A stretch of 64,000 nucleotides of DNA from Trabulsiella odontotermitis. Lineage in GTDB: Bacteria > Pseudomonadota > Gammaproteobacteria > Enterobacterales > Enterobacteriaceae. The stretch's first letter is position 1. Each line of letters begins with the position of its first letter. The stretch is taken from NCBI RefSeq assembly GCF_030053895.1, contig NZ_CP125781.1, positions 682,001 through 746,000 on the forward strand, given 5' to 3'. Shown here piece by piece: positions 35,859 through 45,594 of the stretch. The position numbers and the translations under genes are program-made. The notes under the pieces were generated by a model. The model ran no database searches. It saw nothing but the letters and a program-made list of their open reading frames with translations, and was not told where the DNA came from.

Positions 35859-36871
35859 CGAAGCAGGAAGCGCTACCGGCAGACGTGCGCAGCATGAATT
35901 TTTACATGCTGCTGGAGTCGCTGTATCGACGCCATGGTGATTCCGGATGTGAGCCCTCACTGCGTACCGAGCCAGGAAAGGAGGTCGTGCTTTTCAAATC
36001 TGACGCCAGTATTTCCTTTCCTGGTAGCGATTTAAGCACGCTTGAACGCAACGATAACGGGCAGTTTTCTCTGACCACAAGATTTCTCGGCTTATCCGGT
36101 AGCCAGTCGCCGTTACCGGGGTACTACCTGGACCGGATGGCGCTGGAGTCCGCTCAGAATGAAGAAGGATTAAAAGACTTTCTTGATCTATTCAGCCACC
36201 GTTGGACGCAATTTGCGTACCACGCCTGGCGTAAGTACCGCTATTACATCTGTTTTCGCAATGGGGGCTCGGATCATTTTTCGCAGCGGATGTATGCCCT
36301 TGTGGGGTTGGGGAGTCAGAGCATTCGCGACAGGCTTGCTATCAATCACAGCAAAATGCTGGCCTACGCCGGTGTACTGGCAACGCCGGGGCGCGCACCC
36401 GAGGTGATTTGTAATCTCGTCTCACACTGTTTCGATCTCCCGGTGGTTGCTATCAAAAGCTGGCAATTGCGCTGGGTTGCAATTACGCCATCTGAACAGA
36501 ACCGGCTTGGTGAGCGCACACCAAAAAAGAAAACTGCAGGGCATATTCAGGGCAAGTCGGTGTTGGGTGTCAATTTTACGCTCGGCGCGCGGGTGCCGGA
36601 TCGTAGCGGTAAATTCCTGCTGCAGATTGGTGACCTGTCAATGACGCGTTATCTGTCATTTTTGCCGGATGGTGAAAATCATCAGGCGCTGAAAATGTTC
36701 ATCTCTTTCTTATTGCGCGACCAGTTTGCCTGGGACTTACAGCTGTGTCTGGCACCCGATCAGGCAAAAGGAATGCGGCTCGGGGACAAGTCCAGCACCT
36801 GTCTGGGAAGAACCAGTTTCATTGGTCAGCCGAAGGTGCCGCCTTCCGTAACCCTCCACATCAGGGAATAA
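35825..36871 (+). CDS. tssG: T6SS baseplate protein TssG (VasB)
   Basis: 348 residues. The ATG at 35825 is favoured over 35819: AGGAGG at 35812-35817 is 7 bases from it and only 1 from the other. Contains SMNFYMLLESLYRRHGDSGC, GNLT-type LTTRFLGLSGSQSPLPGYYL and FLDLFSHRWTQFAYHAWRKY, hallmarks of TssG. Wedge partner of TssF. The reading frame overlaps tssF, so translation is coupled. Confidence 0.95.
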   Translation: MAKQRPTRPDVAKQEALPADVRSMNFYMLLESLYRRHGDSGCEPSLRTEPGKEVVLFKSDASISFPGSDLSTLERNDNGQFSLTTRFLGLSGSQSPLPGYYLDRMALESAQNEEGLKDFLDLFSHRWTQFAYHAWRKYRYYICFRNGGSDHFSQRMYALVGLGSQSIRDRLAINHSKMLAYAGVLATPGRAPEVICNLVSHCFDLPVVAIKSWQLRWVAITPSEQNRLGERTPKKKTAGHIQGKSVLGVNFTLGARVPDRSGKFLLQIGDLSMTRYLSFLPDGENHQALKMFISFLLRDQFAWDLQLCLAPDQAKGMRLGDKSSTCLGRTSFIGQPKVPPSVTLHIRE

Positions 36872-36875
36872 TTTT

Positions 36876-38165
36876 ATGGAGCAGTCCGTGGTAGAAGAAA
36901 AACAACAACATAACAATGTGTCACTGACGTTGCAGGTGATGAATGGCAACGAACTGGAAAGTGGTCGTGCCGCGAAATGCCTTTTCTCCGCAGACGGGGG
37001 AGATATTGGCCATGCCGGGGAGTGCCACTGGGCGGTACAGGACCGGGCAGGTTCTATTGCTGGCCGCGCCTGCACGATTGTCCAGCATGATGGTGCATTC
37101 TGTTTACGTAGCCTGATGCCGGGATTAATGATCAATCTGGCCCCTGTAACCACCGACGCCGGACTGGTACGCCTGTGTCAGGGGGATGAAATCAGCCTTG
37201 GCGCGCTGGCGCTGAAGGTCTTTCTGCATGAAGGAAAACGCATCAGCTATGACGAGCAGATGGCGACGCCCGAAAGCATTGTTACCCGTCGCGATAGTCT
37301 GGCAGAGGCGCTGATATCCACGGATGGCCAACCTGAATATCCGGGCATGCAGCACCGTCATCAACTGACACCCACCGTGGTCAACGGTTTTTCGGCTGAC
37401 CCACTTCAGGTGCTGCAGACCGAGAGCCTGACACAGTTTTCTGCGGCTTCTTTGCAACAACGCACAGTGCCATTATCCGATCTAAAAGCGAACGGGGGAA
37501 TAGACAACCCGTTTATGGATCTGCCGCCAGTGTACGCCGAACCGCAGGATGACGAGACATCGCTGGCAGACATGGCGCATAAACATCTTGCCGTAACACC
37601 GTTGCTGCGCGGCTTAGGAAGTTCGCTTAGTGTGCAAAACACTCAGGACGCAGATGCCTTTCTTGAAGAGTCAGGACGCGCGCTTCAGGCCGCCATTCAA
37701 GGACTGCTCGATCTCCAGCACAGCCAGAACAGCCTGTCGGACAAACATTTGCGCCCGCTGGAAGATAACCCATTGCGCCTGAACCTTGATTACGCCACAG
37801 CGTTGGAAGTGATGTTTGCCGAGGGGAAAAGCCCGGTGCATCTGGCGGCGCCTGCGGCTATTCGCGAGAGCCTGCGCAATGTCCGCCATCATGAAGAAGC
37901 CAACCGCGCCGCCATTACCGAAGCGTTGCGTGTAATGCTCGATGCCTTCTCACCACAGAGCCTGATGCGTCGGTTTGTGCAGTATCGTCGTAGCCATGAA
38001 TTGCGGCGCGAACTGGATGACGCTGGTGCCTGGCGGATGTACAGCCACTATTACGAAGAGCTGGCATCCGATCGCCAGCAGGGCTTCGCCATGCTGTTTA
38101 ACGAAGTGTATGCCCAGGTGTATGACCGGGTGCTGCGTGAGAAACAGCGGGAGCTGGATGCATGA
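36876..38165 (+). CDS. FHA-domain T6SS accessory protein (Fha/TagH)
   Basis: 429 residues. An N-terminal FHA-like domain (about 1-120) is followed by a linker and the T6SS FHA C-terminal domain (LDLQHSQNSLSDKHLRPLED, NPLRLNLDYATALEVMF, LMRRFVQYRRSHELRREL). FHA domains bind phosphothreonine. Here the usual GR, S and H binding positions read GHAGECHW and IAGRACTI, so phosphopeptide binding is doubtful, and no PpkA/PppA pair is encoded nearby. It matches VasC in position. The stop overlaps tssJ start. Confidence 0.88.
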   Translation: MEQSVVEEKQQHNNVSLTLQVMNGNELESGRAAKCLFSADGGDIGHAGECHWAVQDRAGSIAGRACTIVQHDGAFCLRSLMPGLMINLAPVTTDAGLVRLCQGDEISLGALALKVFLHEGKRISYDEQMATPESIVTRRDSLAEALISTDGQPEYPGMQHRHQLTPTVVNGFSADPLQVLQTESLTQFSAASLQQRTVPLSDLKANGGIDNPFMDLPPVYAEPQDDETSLADMAHKHLAVTPLLRGLGSSLSVQNTQDADAFLEESGRALQAAIQGLLDLQHSQNSLSDKHLRPLEDNPLRLNLDYATALEVMFAEGKSPVHLAAPAAIRESLRNVRHHEEANRAAITEALRVMLDAFSPQSLMRRFVQYRRSHELRRELDDAGAWRMYSHYYEELASDRQQGFAMLFNEVYAQVYDRVLREKQRELDA

Positions 38166-38686
38166 TGTTGAAGATGCTTCTGATCAGCCTCCTGCTGATG
38201 GTCATGTTAACCGGCTGCGAAACGGCGAAAAAAATTGGCCAGGTTATCAGTGATCCTGACGTTCAGGTGGGCACGCTGGCGGAACAACCTTCGGAAATTA
38301 CAGTCACTCTGCTTACCGAGCAGGATACCAATATCAATAGTGACGGAGAACCTGCCCCCATTGATGTTCAACTGGTCTATCTGAGCGATGACTCAAAACT
38401 GCAATCTGCTGATTATGACCAGATAGCCACCACACCACTGCCGGATGTACTCGGGAAAAACTATATCGAACATCAGGATTTTACCCTGCTCCCGGACACC
38501 ATCAAAACCCAACCACCAGTGAAGCTGGACGGAAAAACACAGTTTATCGGTGTCGTTGCTTATTTTTCAGACGACCAGACCAGTGAATGGAAACAAACAG
38601 AATCGGTAGAAGGAACTGGGCATCGTTACCGTCTGCTGGTTCATGTGCGGCAGAACAGCATTGAGATAAAAAAAGAGGACGACTGA
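38162..38686 (+). CDS. tssJ: T6SS outer-membrane lipoprotein TssJ
   Basis: 174 residues. The signal peptide MMLKMLLISLLLMVMLTGC has a lipobox LTGC with Cys19, and +2 Glu predicts outer membrane sorting. The mature domain is the transthyretin-like fold that binds the TssM periplasmic tail; TssJ-TssL-TssM form the trans-envelope complex. Overlaps fha (ATGA), and tssK follows after 2 bases. Two adjacent ATGs at 38162 and 38165 could both serve. Confidence 0.93.
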   Translation: MMLKMLLISLLLMVMLTGCETAKKIGQVISDPDVQVGTLAEQPSEITVTLLTEQDTNINSDGEPAPIDVQLVYLSDDSKLQSADYDQIATTPLPDVLGKNYIEHQDFTLLPDTIKTQPPVKLDGKTQFIGVVAYFSDDQTSEWKQTESVEGTGHRYRLLVHVRQNSIEIKKEDD

Positions 38687-38688
38687 TC

Positions 38689-40032
38689 ATGGCAACAATG
38701 AAAAACAGAGTGATTTGGCAGGAAGGCCTGTTTGCTCTGCCGCAGCATTTTCAGCAACAGCAGCGCCATAGCGACTACATTCTGAGTGAGCGGTTGGGGG
38801 CGCTGGAGAATTTTGCCTGGGGATTTACCGAACTGTCGATCAACGAAGAGCTGCTCGCACAGGGTAAGATCATGATTAACCGTGCGTCGGGCTGCATGCC
38901 AGACGGGACAGTATTTCGTATTCCTGATCAGGATTTGCTGCCAGCGCCTTTTCAGCCTGATGATCTGGCAACGCCAGAAAGCCATAATATTTATCTCGCG
39001 CTGCCGGTTATTAGCGATGTTATCAATGAAATTAAAGGATTACGTAGCGCAGGACAAAGCTCCGAGCGCTACCAACTTACCCTGACCGACGTCCGGGATT
39101 TGCACACGGATGGAGGAGACGTACAACCGCTGTCGCTCGGCCAACTGGTGCCAAAAATTGTTAGTGGTGCGGACGATCTCAGCGCGATGGCGATATTGCC
39201 GTTATGCCGCATTCGCAGCCGGTTATCCGGCGGCGCGCTGGCGCTGGACGAAAGTTTCATTCCAACTTGCCAGACTGTTCGCGTCAGCACCGCGCTGGAG
39301 CGGTTTGTTGGAGAAGTTCAGGGGCTTATCGTCACCCGTGCCGCTGATCTGGCAAAACGTATAGGCTCTCCTGAGCAAAGTGGTATTGCAGATGTAGCGG
39401 AGTTCATGATGTTGCAGATGCTTAATCGCTATCAGATGCACTTTTCGCATTTGGCCAGTCTGCACGTCCTGCATCCACAGGCGTTTTACCTCGATTTAAT
39501 CCGTGTACTGGGTGAACTGATGACTTTTACAGAAACCAGTCGTCTTCCTTGTACCGTTGAGCCTTATGATCATCGTGATCTCACGCAATCATTCAAAACC
39601 GTCATCCCTGAATTGCGACGGGCGCTAAATATTGTTCTGCGGCCTCGCGCGCAAAACCTGCCGCTGATCTTCACAGAAGGCGTTTACCTGGCGACGGTCA
39701 ACGATCCGGAACTCCTGCAATCTGGGGTGTTCGTACTGGCGGTACGTGCACGAATGCCACATAACCAATTGATTCTTCAGTTTACTCAGCAGTCGAAGAT
39801 CGCGGCGACCGACAAAATCCGCAATATGGTCAGCGTGCAGGTCCCGGGGATCCCGTTGCGACCGCTTCCTGCAGCCCCGCGCCAGTTACCGTATCACGAT
39901 GGCTACGTCTATTTCGAACTGGAAAAAGGGGCCGCGACATGGCAGGACGTTGTGAAGGCTGGGGCACTGGCGATGCATATTTCAGGCACCTTCCCGGATC
40001 TGGATATGCAACTGTGGGCGATCAGGGGTTAA
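38689..40032 (+). CDS. tssK: T6SS baseplate-membrane connector TssK
   Basis: 447 residues. Begins NRVIWQEGLFALPQHFQQQQ, the standard TssK N-terminal shoulder domain; the C-terminal head includes MPHNQLILQFTQQSKIA and PLRPLPAAPRQLPYHDGYVY. Trimers link the baseplate wedges to TssL/TssM at the membrane. In-frame and complete. tssL follows after 4 bases. Confidence 0.96.
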   Translation: MATMKNRVIWQEGLFALPQHFQQQQRHSDYILSERLGALENFAWGFTELSINEELLAQGKIMINRASGCMPDGTVFRIPDQDLLPAPFQPDDLATPESHNIYLALPVISDVINEIKGLRSAGQSSERYQLTLTDVRDLHTDGGDVQPLSLGQLVPKIVSGADDLSAMAILPLCRIRSRLSGGALALDESFIPTCQTVRVSTALERFVGEVQGLIVTRAADLAKRIGSPEQSGIADVAEFMMLQMLNRYQMHFSHLASLHVLHPQAFYLDLIRVLGELMTFTETSRLPCTVEPYDHRDLTQSFKTVIPELRRALNIVLRPRAQNLPLIFTEGVYLATVNDPELLQSGVFVLAVRARMPHNQLILQFTQQSKIAATDKIRNMVSVQVPGIPLRPLPAAPRQLPYHDGYVYFELEKGAATWQDVVKAGALAMHISGTFPDLDMQLWAIRG

Positions 40033-40036
40033 GACC

Positions 40037-40855
40037 ATGAGTGAGCAGTTTGCCTTTTCCCATGACAGAGATCACGTTCCGTTAACAGAAGACCCGCCAG
40101 AGCTGTTCGGCGTCTTTTCTCCTGAAATGGCGGAGGAAAGTGTCCATCGCCAGTATCGACTGGCGCTTCGCGGCAATAGTCTGAATACGATGATTGATGC
40201 CGCTACACCGCTGCTGGGTATGGTGATGCGACTGACCACCATGAATAGTCATGCTATGCCAGAACATCTTTTTGCGCAGGTCGTAACTGACGTGCAGGCA
40301 GTGGAACAGCTTCTCCAGGAACAGGGGTATGAGCCCGGTGTCATCGTCTCGTTCCGCTACATCCTTTGTACGTTTATTGATGAGGCGGCATTGGGGAATG
40401 GCTGGTCGAACAAAAATGAATGGATAAAGCAGTCATTGCTGGTGCATTTCCACAACGAGGCATGGGGGGGCGAAAAAGTCTTCATCCTGCTTGAGCGTCT
40501 GATGCGCGAACCAAAACGTTATCAGGATTTACTGGAATTCCTGTTTCTTTGCTTCTCCATCGGTTTTCGTGGTCGTTATAAAGTCGCGCAGCATAGTCAG
40601 GATGAATTTGAACAGATATACCGCCGTTTGCACCATGTTCTGTATCCGCTTCGTGGTGACGCACCATTTCCTCTGTTGCATCTGGACCAAAAAAGGCAGG
40701 GTGGGCGCTATCAGCTAATTAAGCGCATGACGATTAAACACATTCTGCTGGGCGGGCTCACACTGCTGGTGCTGATTTATCTCTTTTATCTGTTACGCCT
40801 TGATGCTCAGACCCAGGACATTCTTCACCAGTTAAACCGGCTTCTCGCCAGGTAA
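40037..40855 (+). CDS. tssL: T6SS membrane protein TssL (DotU-like)
   Basis: 272 residues. The cytoplasmic hook domain includes LRGNSLNTMIDAATPLLGMV, VSFRYILCTFIDEAAL and EKVFILLERLMREPKRYQDL; one C-terminal transmembrane helix (IKHILLGGLTLLVLIYLFYLL, about 235-255) anchors it, with a short periplasmic tail. There is no OmpA-like peptidoglycan-binding extension, so anchoring to the wall must come from another protein or be absent. Works with TssM and TssJ. Confidence 0.95.
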   Translation: MSEQFAFSHDRDHVPLTEDPPELFGVFSPEMAEESVHRQYRLALRGNSLNTMIDAATPLLGMVMRLTTMNSHAMPEHLFAQVVTDVQAVEQLLQEQGYEPGVIVSFRYILCTFIDEAALGNGWSNKNEWIKQSLLVHFHNEAWGGEKVFILLERLMREPKRYQDLLEFLFLCFSIGFRGRYKVAQHSQDEFEQIYRRLHHVLYPLRGDAPFPLLHLDQKRQGGRYQLIKRMTIKHILLGGLTLLVLIYLFYLLRLDAQTQDILHQLNRLLAR

Positions 40856-40864
40856 GGATACCCC

Positions 40865-43501
40865 ATGATTCAAATTGATTTGCCGACGCTGGTTAAACGT
40901 CTTAATACTTTCACCAAACAGGCGCTGGAGATGGCGGCGGCTGAGTGTATGAGTCAACAGGCAAGCGAAATTACCGTGAGCCATGTATTACTGCAGATGC
41001 TTGCTATTCCGCGTAGCGATCTTCGTGTCATTACTGAGCAGGCGGATATCGCCATAGATGTGCTGCGCCAGGCGCTGACGGTAGAAAACTATACCACCAC
41101 TCGACAGGTGGACGCTTACCCGGCGTTTTCCCCTCTGCTGGTCGAATGGCTGAAAGATGCATGGTTGCTGGCTTCAGCAGAAATGCAGATGACGGATCTC
41201 CGCGGGGGCGTCCTGCTGTTGGCGCTTCTGCACACTCCACATCGTTATGTGTCTTCGCAGGCGGCAAGACTTCTGACAGCCATTAACCGCGATCGCCTGC
41301 AGCAGGATTTTAGCCAATGGACACAGACGTCGGCAGAATCTGTTGTACTGAATGAGGACGAGCATCCTTCTGCGATGACCACGCAGGGTGATGACAGCTT
41401 GCTTGCCCGTTATGCGAAAAACATGACTGCCGATGCGCGCCACGGCAGGCTTGATCCTGTTTTGTGCCGTGATAATGAAATTGACCTGATGATTGATATT
41501 CTCTGCCGTCGTCGCAAAAATAATCCGGTGGTGGTTGGTGAGGCCGGTGTTGGGAAAAGTGCGTTAATTGAAGGGCTTGCGTTGCGAATCATCGCGGGCA
41601 GGGTGCCGGATAAACTGCGTAACACTGACATTATGACTCTGGACTTAGGGGCATTACAGGCCGGCGCATCGGTGAAAGGTGAGTTTGAAAAACGCTTTAA
41701 GGGACTGATGGCGGAGGTGATTCAGTCACCCAAACCCATCATTTTATTTATCGACGAAGCGCATACGCTGATTGGTGCGGGTAATCAGCAGGGCGGCCTG
41801 GATGTTTCGAATCTGCTGAAACCGGCGCTGGCTCGCGGTGAGCTGAAAACTATTGCCGCCACGACATGGAGTGAATACAAAAAGTATTTCGAGAAAGATG
41901 CTGCCCTGTCGCGCCGTTTCCAGCTCGTGAAGGTGAGCGAACCGAACGCAGCGGAGGCAACCATCATTCTGCGCGGTCTTTCGTCCGTTTATGAACAATC
42001 CCATGGTGTGCTAATCGATGATGATGCCTTACAGGCCGCCGCAACGCTGAGTGAACGTTATCTTTCCGGTCGTCAGTTACCGGACAAAGCGATTGATGTG
42101 CTGGATACGGCCTGCGCCCGTGTCGCAATTAACCTCTCTTCACCACCGAAGCAAATTTCGGCGCTGACCACCGAGTGTCATCAATTCAAAGCGGAAATTC
42201 ATCAGCTTGAACGCGAGATGCGCATCGGATTACGTACCGATGCATCACGGCTGGAAAAGATTCACGAACAGTATGAATCGACACGAATGGCGTTACAGAT
42301 GCTGGAAGATACCTGGCATCAGCAGCAATCTCTGGTGCAGGAAATCATTGCATTACGCAAGACGCTGTTGAGTGATACAGAAGGCGCGTCAAATATCGCT
42401 ACTTCCGAACAGCTGGCGACGCTTACCGCACAACTTAATGCGTTACATGATGAACAGCGCCTGGTCTCGCCGCATGTAGACAAAAAGCAAATCGCTGCGG
42501 TGATCGCTGAATGGACCGGTGTGCCGCTCAATCGCCTGTCGCAAAACGAAATGTCGGTGATTACTGATCTGCCTCAGTGGTTGGGCGCAACGATCAAAGG
42601 CCAGGCACTGGCGATTAGCCACCTCCATAAACATCTGCTGACTGCCCGGGCTGATTTGCGCCGACCAGGACGTCCGCTAGGCGCATTCCTGTTGGTGGGA
42701 CCAAGCGGTGTAGGAAAAACCGAAACCGTGCTGCAACTGGCGGACTTACTCTACGGAGGGCGGCAGTATCTTACCACTATCAACATGTCGGAATTTCAGG
42801 AGAAGCATACCGTTTCTCGACTAATCGGTTCTCCGCCAGGCTATGTTGGCTACGGCGAGGGGGGCGTGCTGACCGAGGCCATTCGGCAGAAACCGTATTC
42901 AGTGGTATTGCTTGATGAAGTAGAGAAAGCGCATCCGGATGTGCTCAATTTGTTTTATCAGGCATTCGACAAAGGCGAAATGGCGGATGGTGAAGGCCGT
43001 CTGATTGACTGCAAAAATATTCTTTTTTTCCTCACCTCTAATCTCGGGTATCAGGTCATTGTTGAACATGCGGAGGATCCGGAGGTCATGCAGGAAGCAT
43101 TGTATCCGGTTCTGGCTGACTTCTTTAAACCCGCGCTGCTGGCTCGTATGGAGGTAATCCCCTGGCTGCCGCTATCGAAGGAGACCATCACCATCATCAT
43201 TGCGGCGAAGCTGGCTCGCCTGGATAGCGTATTGCGCTCCCGTTTTGGTGCCGAGGTTGAAATAACGCAGGCAGTAACAGATGAAATCATGCAGCGAGTC
43301 ACGCGTGGCGAGAATGGCGCCCGCATGCTGGAGTCGATCATCGACGGTGAAATGTTGCCGCCGCTGTCGCTTTTGCTATTGCAGAAAATGGCGGCTAATA
43401 CGGCCATTGCCCGAATCCAGGTATCTGTAAAAGACGGTACGTTTACGGCGGATATCGAAGATGCTGATATGCCAGACACGGTGAGTGAAGGCGCGTTATG
43501 A
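40865..43501 (+). CDS. clpV: T6SS sheath-recycling ATPase ClpV (TssH)
   Basis: 878 residues, AAA+ disaggregase. The Clp N-domain (first 150 residues) recognises TssC. Walker A of the first AAA domain is GEAGVGKSA near residue 225, with Walker B ILFIDEAHTL; a coiled-coil middle region spans about 420-540; the second Walker A is GPSGVGKTE near residue 613 with VVLLDEVEKAHPD. It dismantles contracted sheaths. The stop overlaps the next gene (ATGA). The presence of ClpV puts the cluster with T6SS subtype i. Confidence 0.97.
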   Translation: MIQIDLPTLVKRLNTFTKQALEMAAAECMSQQASEITVSHVLLQMLAIPRSDLRVITEQADIAIDVLRQALTVENYTTTRQVDAYPAFSPLLVEWLKDAWLLASAEMQMTDLRGGVLLLALLHTPHRYVSSQAARLLTAINRDRLQQDFSQWTQTSAESVVLNEDEHPSAMTTQGDDSLLARYAKNMTADARHGRLDPVLCRDNEIDLMIDILCRRRKNNPVVVGEAGVGKSALIEGLALRIIAGRVPDKLRNTDIMTLDLGALQAGASVKGEFEKRFKGLMAEVIQSPKPIILFIDEAHTLIGAGNQQGGLDVSNLLKPALARGELKTIAATTWSEYKKYFEKDAALSRRFQLVKVSEPNAAEATIILRGLSSVYEQSHGVLIDDDALQAAATLSERYLSGRQLPDKAIDVLDTACARVAINLSSPPKQISALTTECHQFKAEIHQLEREMRIGLRTDASRLEKIHEQYESTRMALQMLEDTWHQQQSLVQEIIALRKTLLSDTEGASNIATSEQLATLTAQLNALHDEQRLVSPHVDKKQIAAVIAEWTGVPLNRLSQNEMSVITDLPQWLGATIKGQALAISHLHKHLLTARADLRRPGRPLGAFLLVGPSGVGKTETVLQLADLLYGGRQYLTTINMSEFQEKHTVSRLIGSPPGYVGYGEGGVLTEAIRQKPYSVVLLDEVEKAHPDVLNLFYQAFDKGEMADGEGRLIDCKNILFFLTSNLGYQVIVEHAEDPEVMQEALYPVLADFFKPALLARMEVIPWLPLSKETITIIIAAKLARLDSVLRSRFGAEVEITQAVTDEIMQRVTRGENGARMLESIIDGEMLPPLSLLLLQKMAANTAIARIQVSVKDGTFTADIEDADMPDTVSEGAL

Positions 43502-44187
43502 ATAATGCCATTCGCTGGTTGCTCAGCATGCTATTGATAACAACCGCGGTATTCGCCGGGAATGCGCCACCCGTTGAACCAGACGGGCAGGCGACGTTAC
43601 AAGCCATGAGCATCTGCCGGACAGAGGCTGCTGCGCTGGAGCGCCTTACTTGCTATGACCATGTTCTTACCCCTGAGCAAGAGAACGATTTTGACGGCGC
43701 ACTGATTAAAGCTCGTTATTCAGGTGAAGCATGGCAACGGGCTGTTGAACAGGAGAAACAACGAACCGGCGACACCACCACGCTACTGGTCACGCAGACG
43801 GAAGGGGAACGTCCCGTCGTGGTGATCACCACTCCAGCCATTGGCAACCTGCCGCCGCGTCCTGTGTTGATGTTCAGTTGCGTCGACAATATTACTCGTA
43901 TGCAGGTAGCGCTGATGCAGGCACGTAAAGAAAACGATATTCCCGTGATACTGAATGTCGATGGCCGGCAATTCCGCAGCCGTTGGTTTGTCCGAGAAAA
44001 CGGCATGCTTCTGGAATCCAGTCGTGGGTTAGCTGGTATTGATGAGATCAAACAACTTTTCGGTGCAAAGGTATTCACGGTTGATCTGGGTACTGAAGGT
44101 GCTGCCGGTAAGCTGACTTTTATGATCGACGGGCTGGCTCAGGCGATTACACCGCTTCGGGAAACCTGCCACTGGGCCGGGGAATAA
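43498..44187 (+). CDS. T6SS-associated protein TagO (VasI)
   Basis: 229 residues with an N-terminal signal peptide (WLLSMLLITTAVFAGNA), so periplasmic. CRTEAAALERLTCYDHVL near residue 40 and the central MFSCVDNITRMQVALMQARK match TagO/VasI. Role in the T6SS is poorly defined; the VasI equivalent sits between clpV (vasG) and tssA (vasJ) in Vibrio. Here it directly follows clpV, meaning vasH is missing. Confidence 0.85.
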   Translation: MNNAIRWLLSMLLITTAVFAGNAPPVEPDGQATLQAMSICRTEAAALERLTCYDHVLTPEQENDFDGALIKARYSGEAWQRAVEQEKQRTGDTTTLLVTQTEGERPVVVITTPAIGNLPPRPVLMFSCVDNITRMQVALMQARKENDIPVILNVDGRQFRSRWFVRENGMLLESSRGLAGIDEIKQLFGAKVFTVDLGTEGAAGKLTFMIDGLAQAITPLRETCHWAGE

Positions 44188-44199
44188 GGAGCGCACGCT

Positions 44200-45582
44200 A
44201 TGGATCTACGTAACCCTGATACCTGGATTTCACATCTGCTTGAAACGCTGCCGGAAGCGAAACAATCCTGCGCGCTGAGTGATGACAATCCCCACTGGGA
44301 GTTTATCGAGAGTGAAATCGTTAAGCTGGGGTCACTCGCGCATAATCAACTTGATTTGCCTGAGCTTCAGCGGCGTGGGCTACAGCTTTTTGCTTCAGAA
44401 AGTAAGGATTTGCGTCTGCTGGTGCATCTGCTGCGCACTCTACAGCACACCGGCGATCATCTTCTGGCAGTCGGGCTTCTGACGTTGTATGTCGAACATT
44501 TCTGGCTGACCGCCTGGCCGCAGAATGCAACACAGAAGAAGCGGTTTGCTGATCAGATACTGAAGCGTTTTGAGAAGGGAATTGACGGGTTCGCTGTTGT
44601 TGCGAATGCAAAGCAGCGGGACGCATTGCTGGGTGAACTCGCCAGGCTGGCGCAGCTCTGGCAAACACACGATGCGCCATCGCTGGCGCAAGCAGCTGAT
44701 GAGCTGGCGATATTGTATCGGCGCGCTTTTCAGGAAGCAGTACAGGCAACAGTATCGGGGCCAGTAACAACAACGCCTGTTGCAGCGCAGCCAGGTGCTC
44801 CCACCACAACCGCTCCGACAGTGTGTGTTAATCGCCACGATGATAAAGCCTGGCGCGAGACCTTATTGAAGGTGGCGGAAATTCTTTGCGAACGCCAGCC
44901 GGAGTCACCGCAGGGGTATCGCTTGCGCCGTCATGCACTGTGGCAATCCATTACCAGCACACCACAATCTGAAACCGATGGCCGCACTTCGCTGGCGGCG
45001 GTTTCCGCCGACATGGCCGCAGAGTACCAGAATCGGTTAAACAATGCCGATATCACACTCTGGCAGCAGGTGGAACAGAGCCTGTTGTGGGCTCCGTATT
45101 GGCTCGATGGCCATCATCTCTCAGCCCGTATCGCACAACAACTTGGATATCCTGATGTTGCAGACGCCATCCGTGATGAAACGAGCCGCTTCCTGCAACG
45201 TCTGCCAGGTTTGTCTGCATTGAAATTCAGTGATCGCACTTTTTTTATTAATGATACCACCCGGCAGTGGCTGGAGAGCATTCCTGTTGTAACACCGGTA
45301 ACGGCCAATCTCTCAGCGAACGAAGATACCCGTCTGGTCTGGCAGTGTTTCGAAGAGCAGGGGCTGGAAGCAGCGTTGCATTTACTGGAACAGCAGCCTG
45401 AGGGTGATCTGCGTACGCGGTTTTATCGTGAATGGCTGGAAGCTCAAATGCTTGAGACCGCCGGAATGAAACAGCTGGCACGCCAGCATTACGGCACATT
45501 ACACCAGTCGGCTTGCCACATTTCGCTGGCGGAGTGGGAGCCCGCATTGCTGCAACATCTGGAAGAACAGATCAAAGAATAA
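44200..45582 (+). CDS. tssA: T6SS cap/priming protein TssA (VasJ-type)
   Basis: 460 residues. The ImpA_N domain covers about the first 120 residues (DNPHWEFIESEIVKLGSLAH, DLRLLVHLLRTLQHTGDHLL); a proline/threonine-rich linker lies near 190-205, and a VasJ-like C-terminal domain follows (LWQQVEQSLLWAPYWLDGHH, GLEAALHLLEQQ). TssA proteins prime tail assembly and sit at the baseplate or distal sheath end. tssM follows after 12 bases. Confidence 0.92.
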   Translation: MDLRNPDTWISHLLETLPEAKQSCALSDDNPHWEFIESEIVKLGSLAHNQLDLPELQRRGLQLFASESKDLRLLVHLLRTLQHTGDHLLAVGLLTLYVEHFWLTAWPQNATQKKRFADQILKRFEKGIDGFAVVANAKQRDALLGELARLAQLWQTHDAPSLAQAADELAILYRRAFQEAVQATVSGPVTTTPVAAQPGAPTTTAPTVCVNRHDDKAWRETLLKVAEILCERQPESPQGYRLRRHALWQSITSTPQSETDGRTSLAAVSADMAAEYQNRLNNADITLWQQVEQSLLWAPYWLDGHHLSARIAQQLGYPDVADAIRDETSRFLQRLPGLSALKFSDRTFFINDTTRQWLESIPVVTPVTANLSANEDTRLVWQCFEEQGLEAALHLLEQQPEGDLRTRFYREWLEAQMLETAGMKQLARQHYGTLHQSACHISLAEWEPALLQHLEEQIKE

Positions 45583-45594
45583 CAAGGAGCTTTT

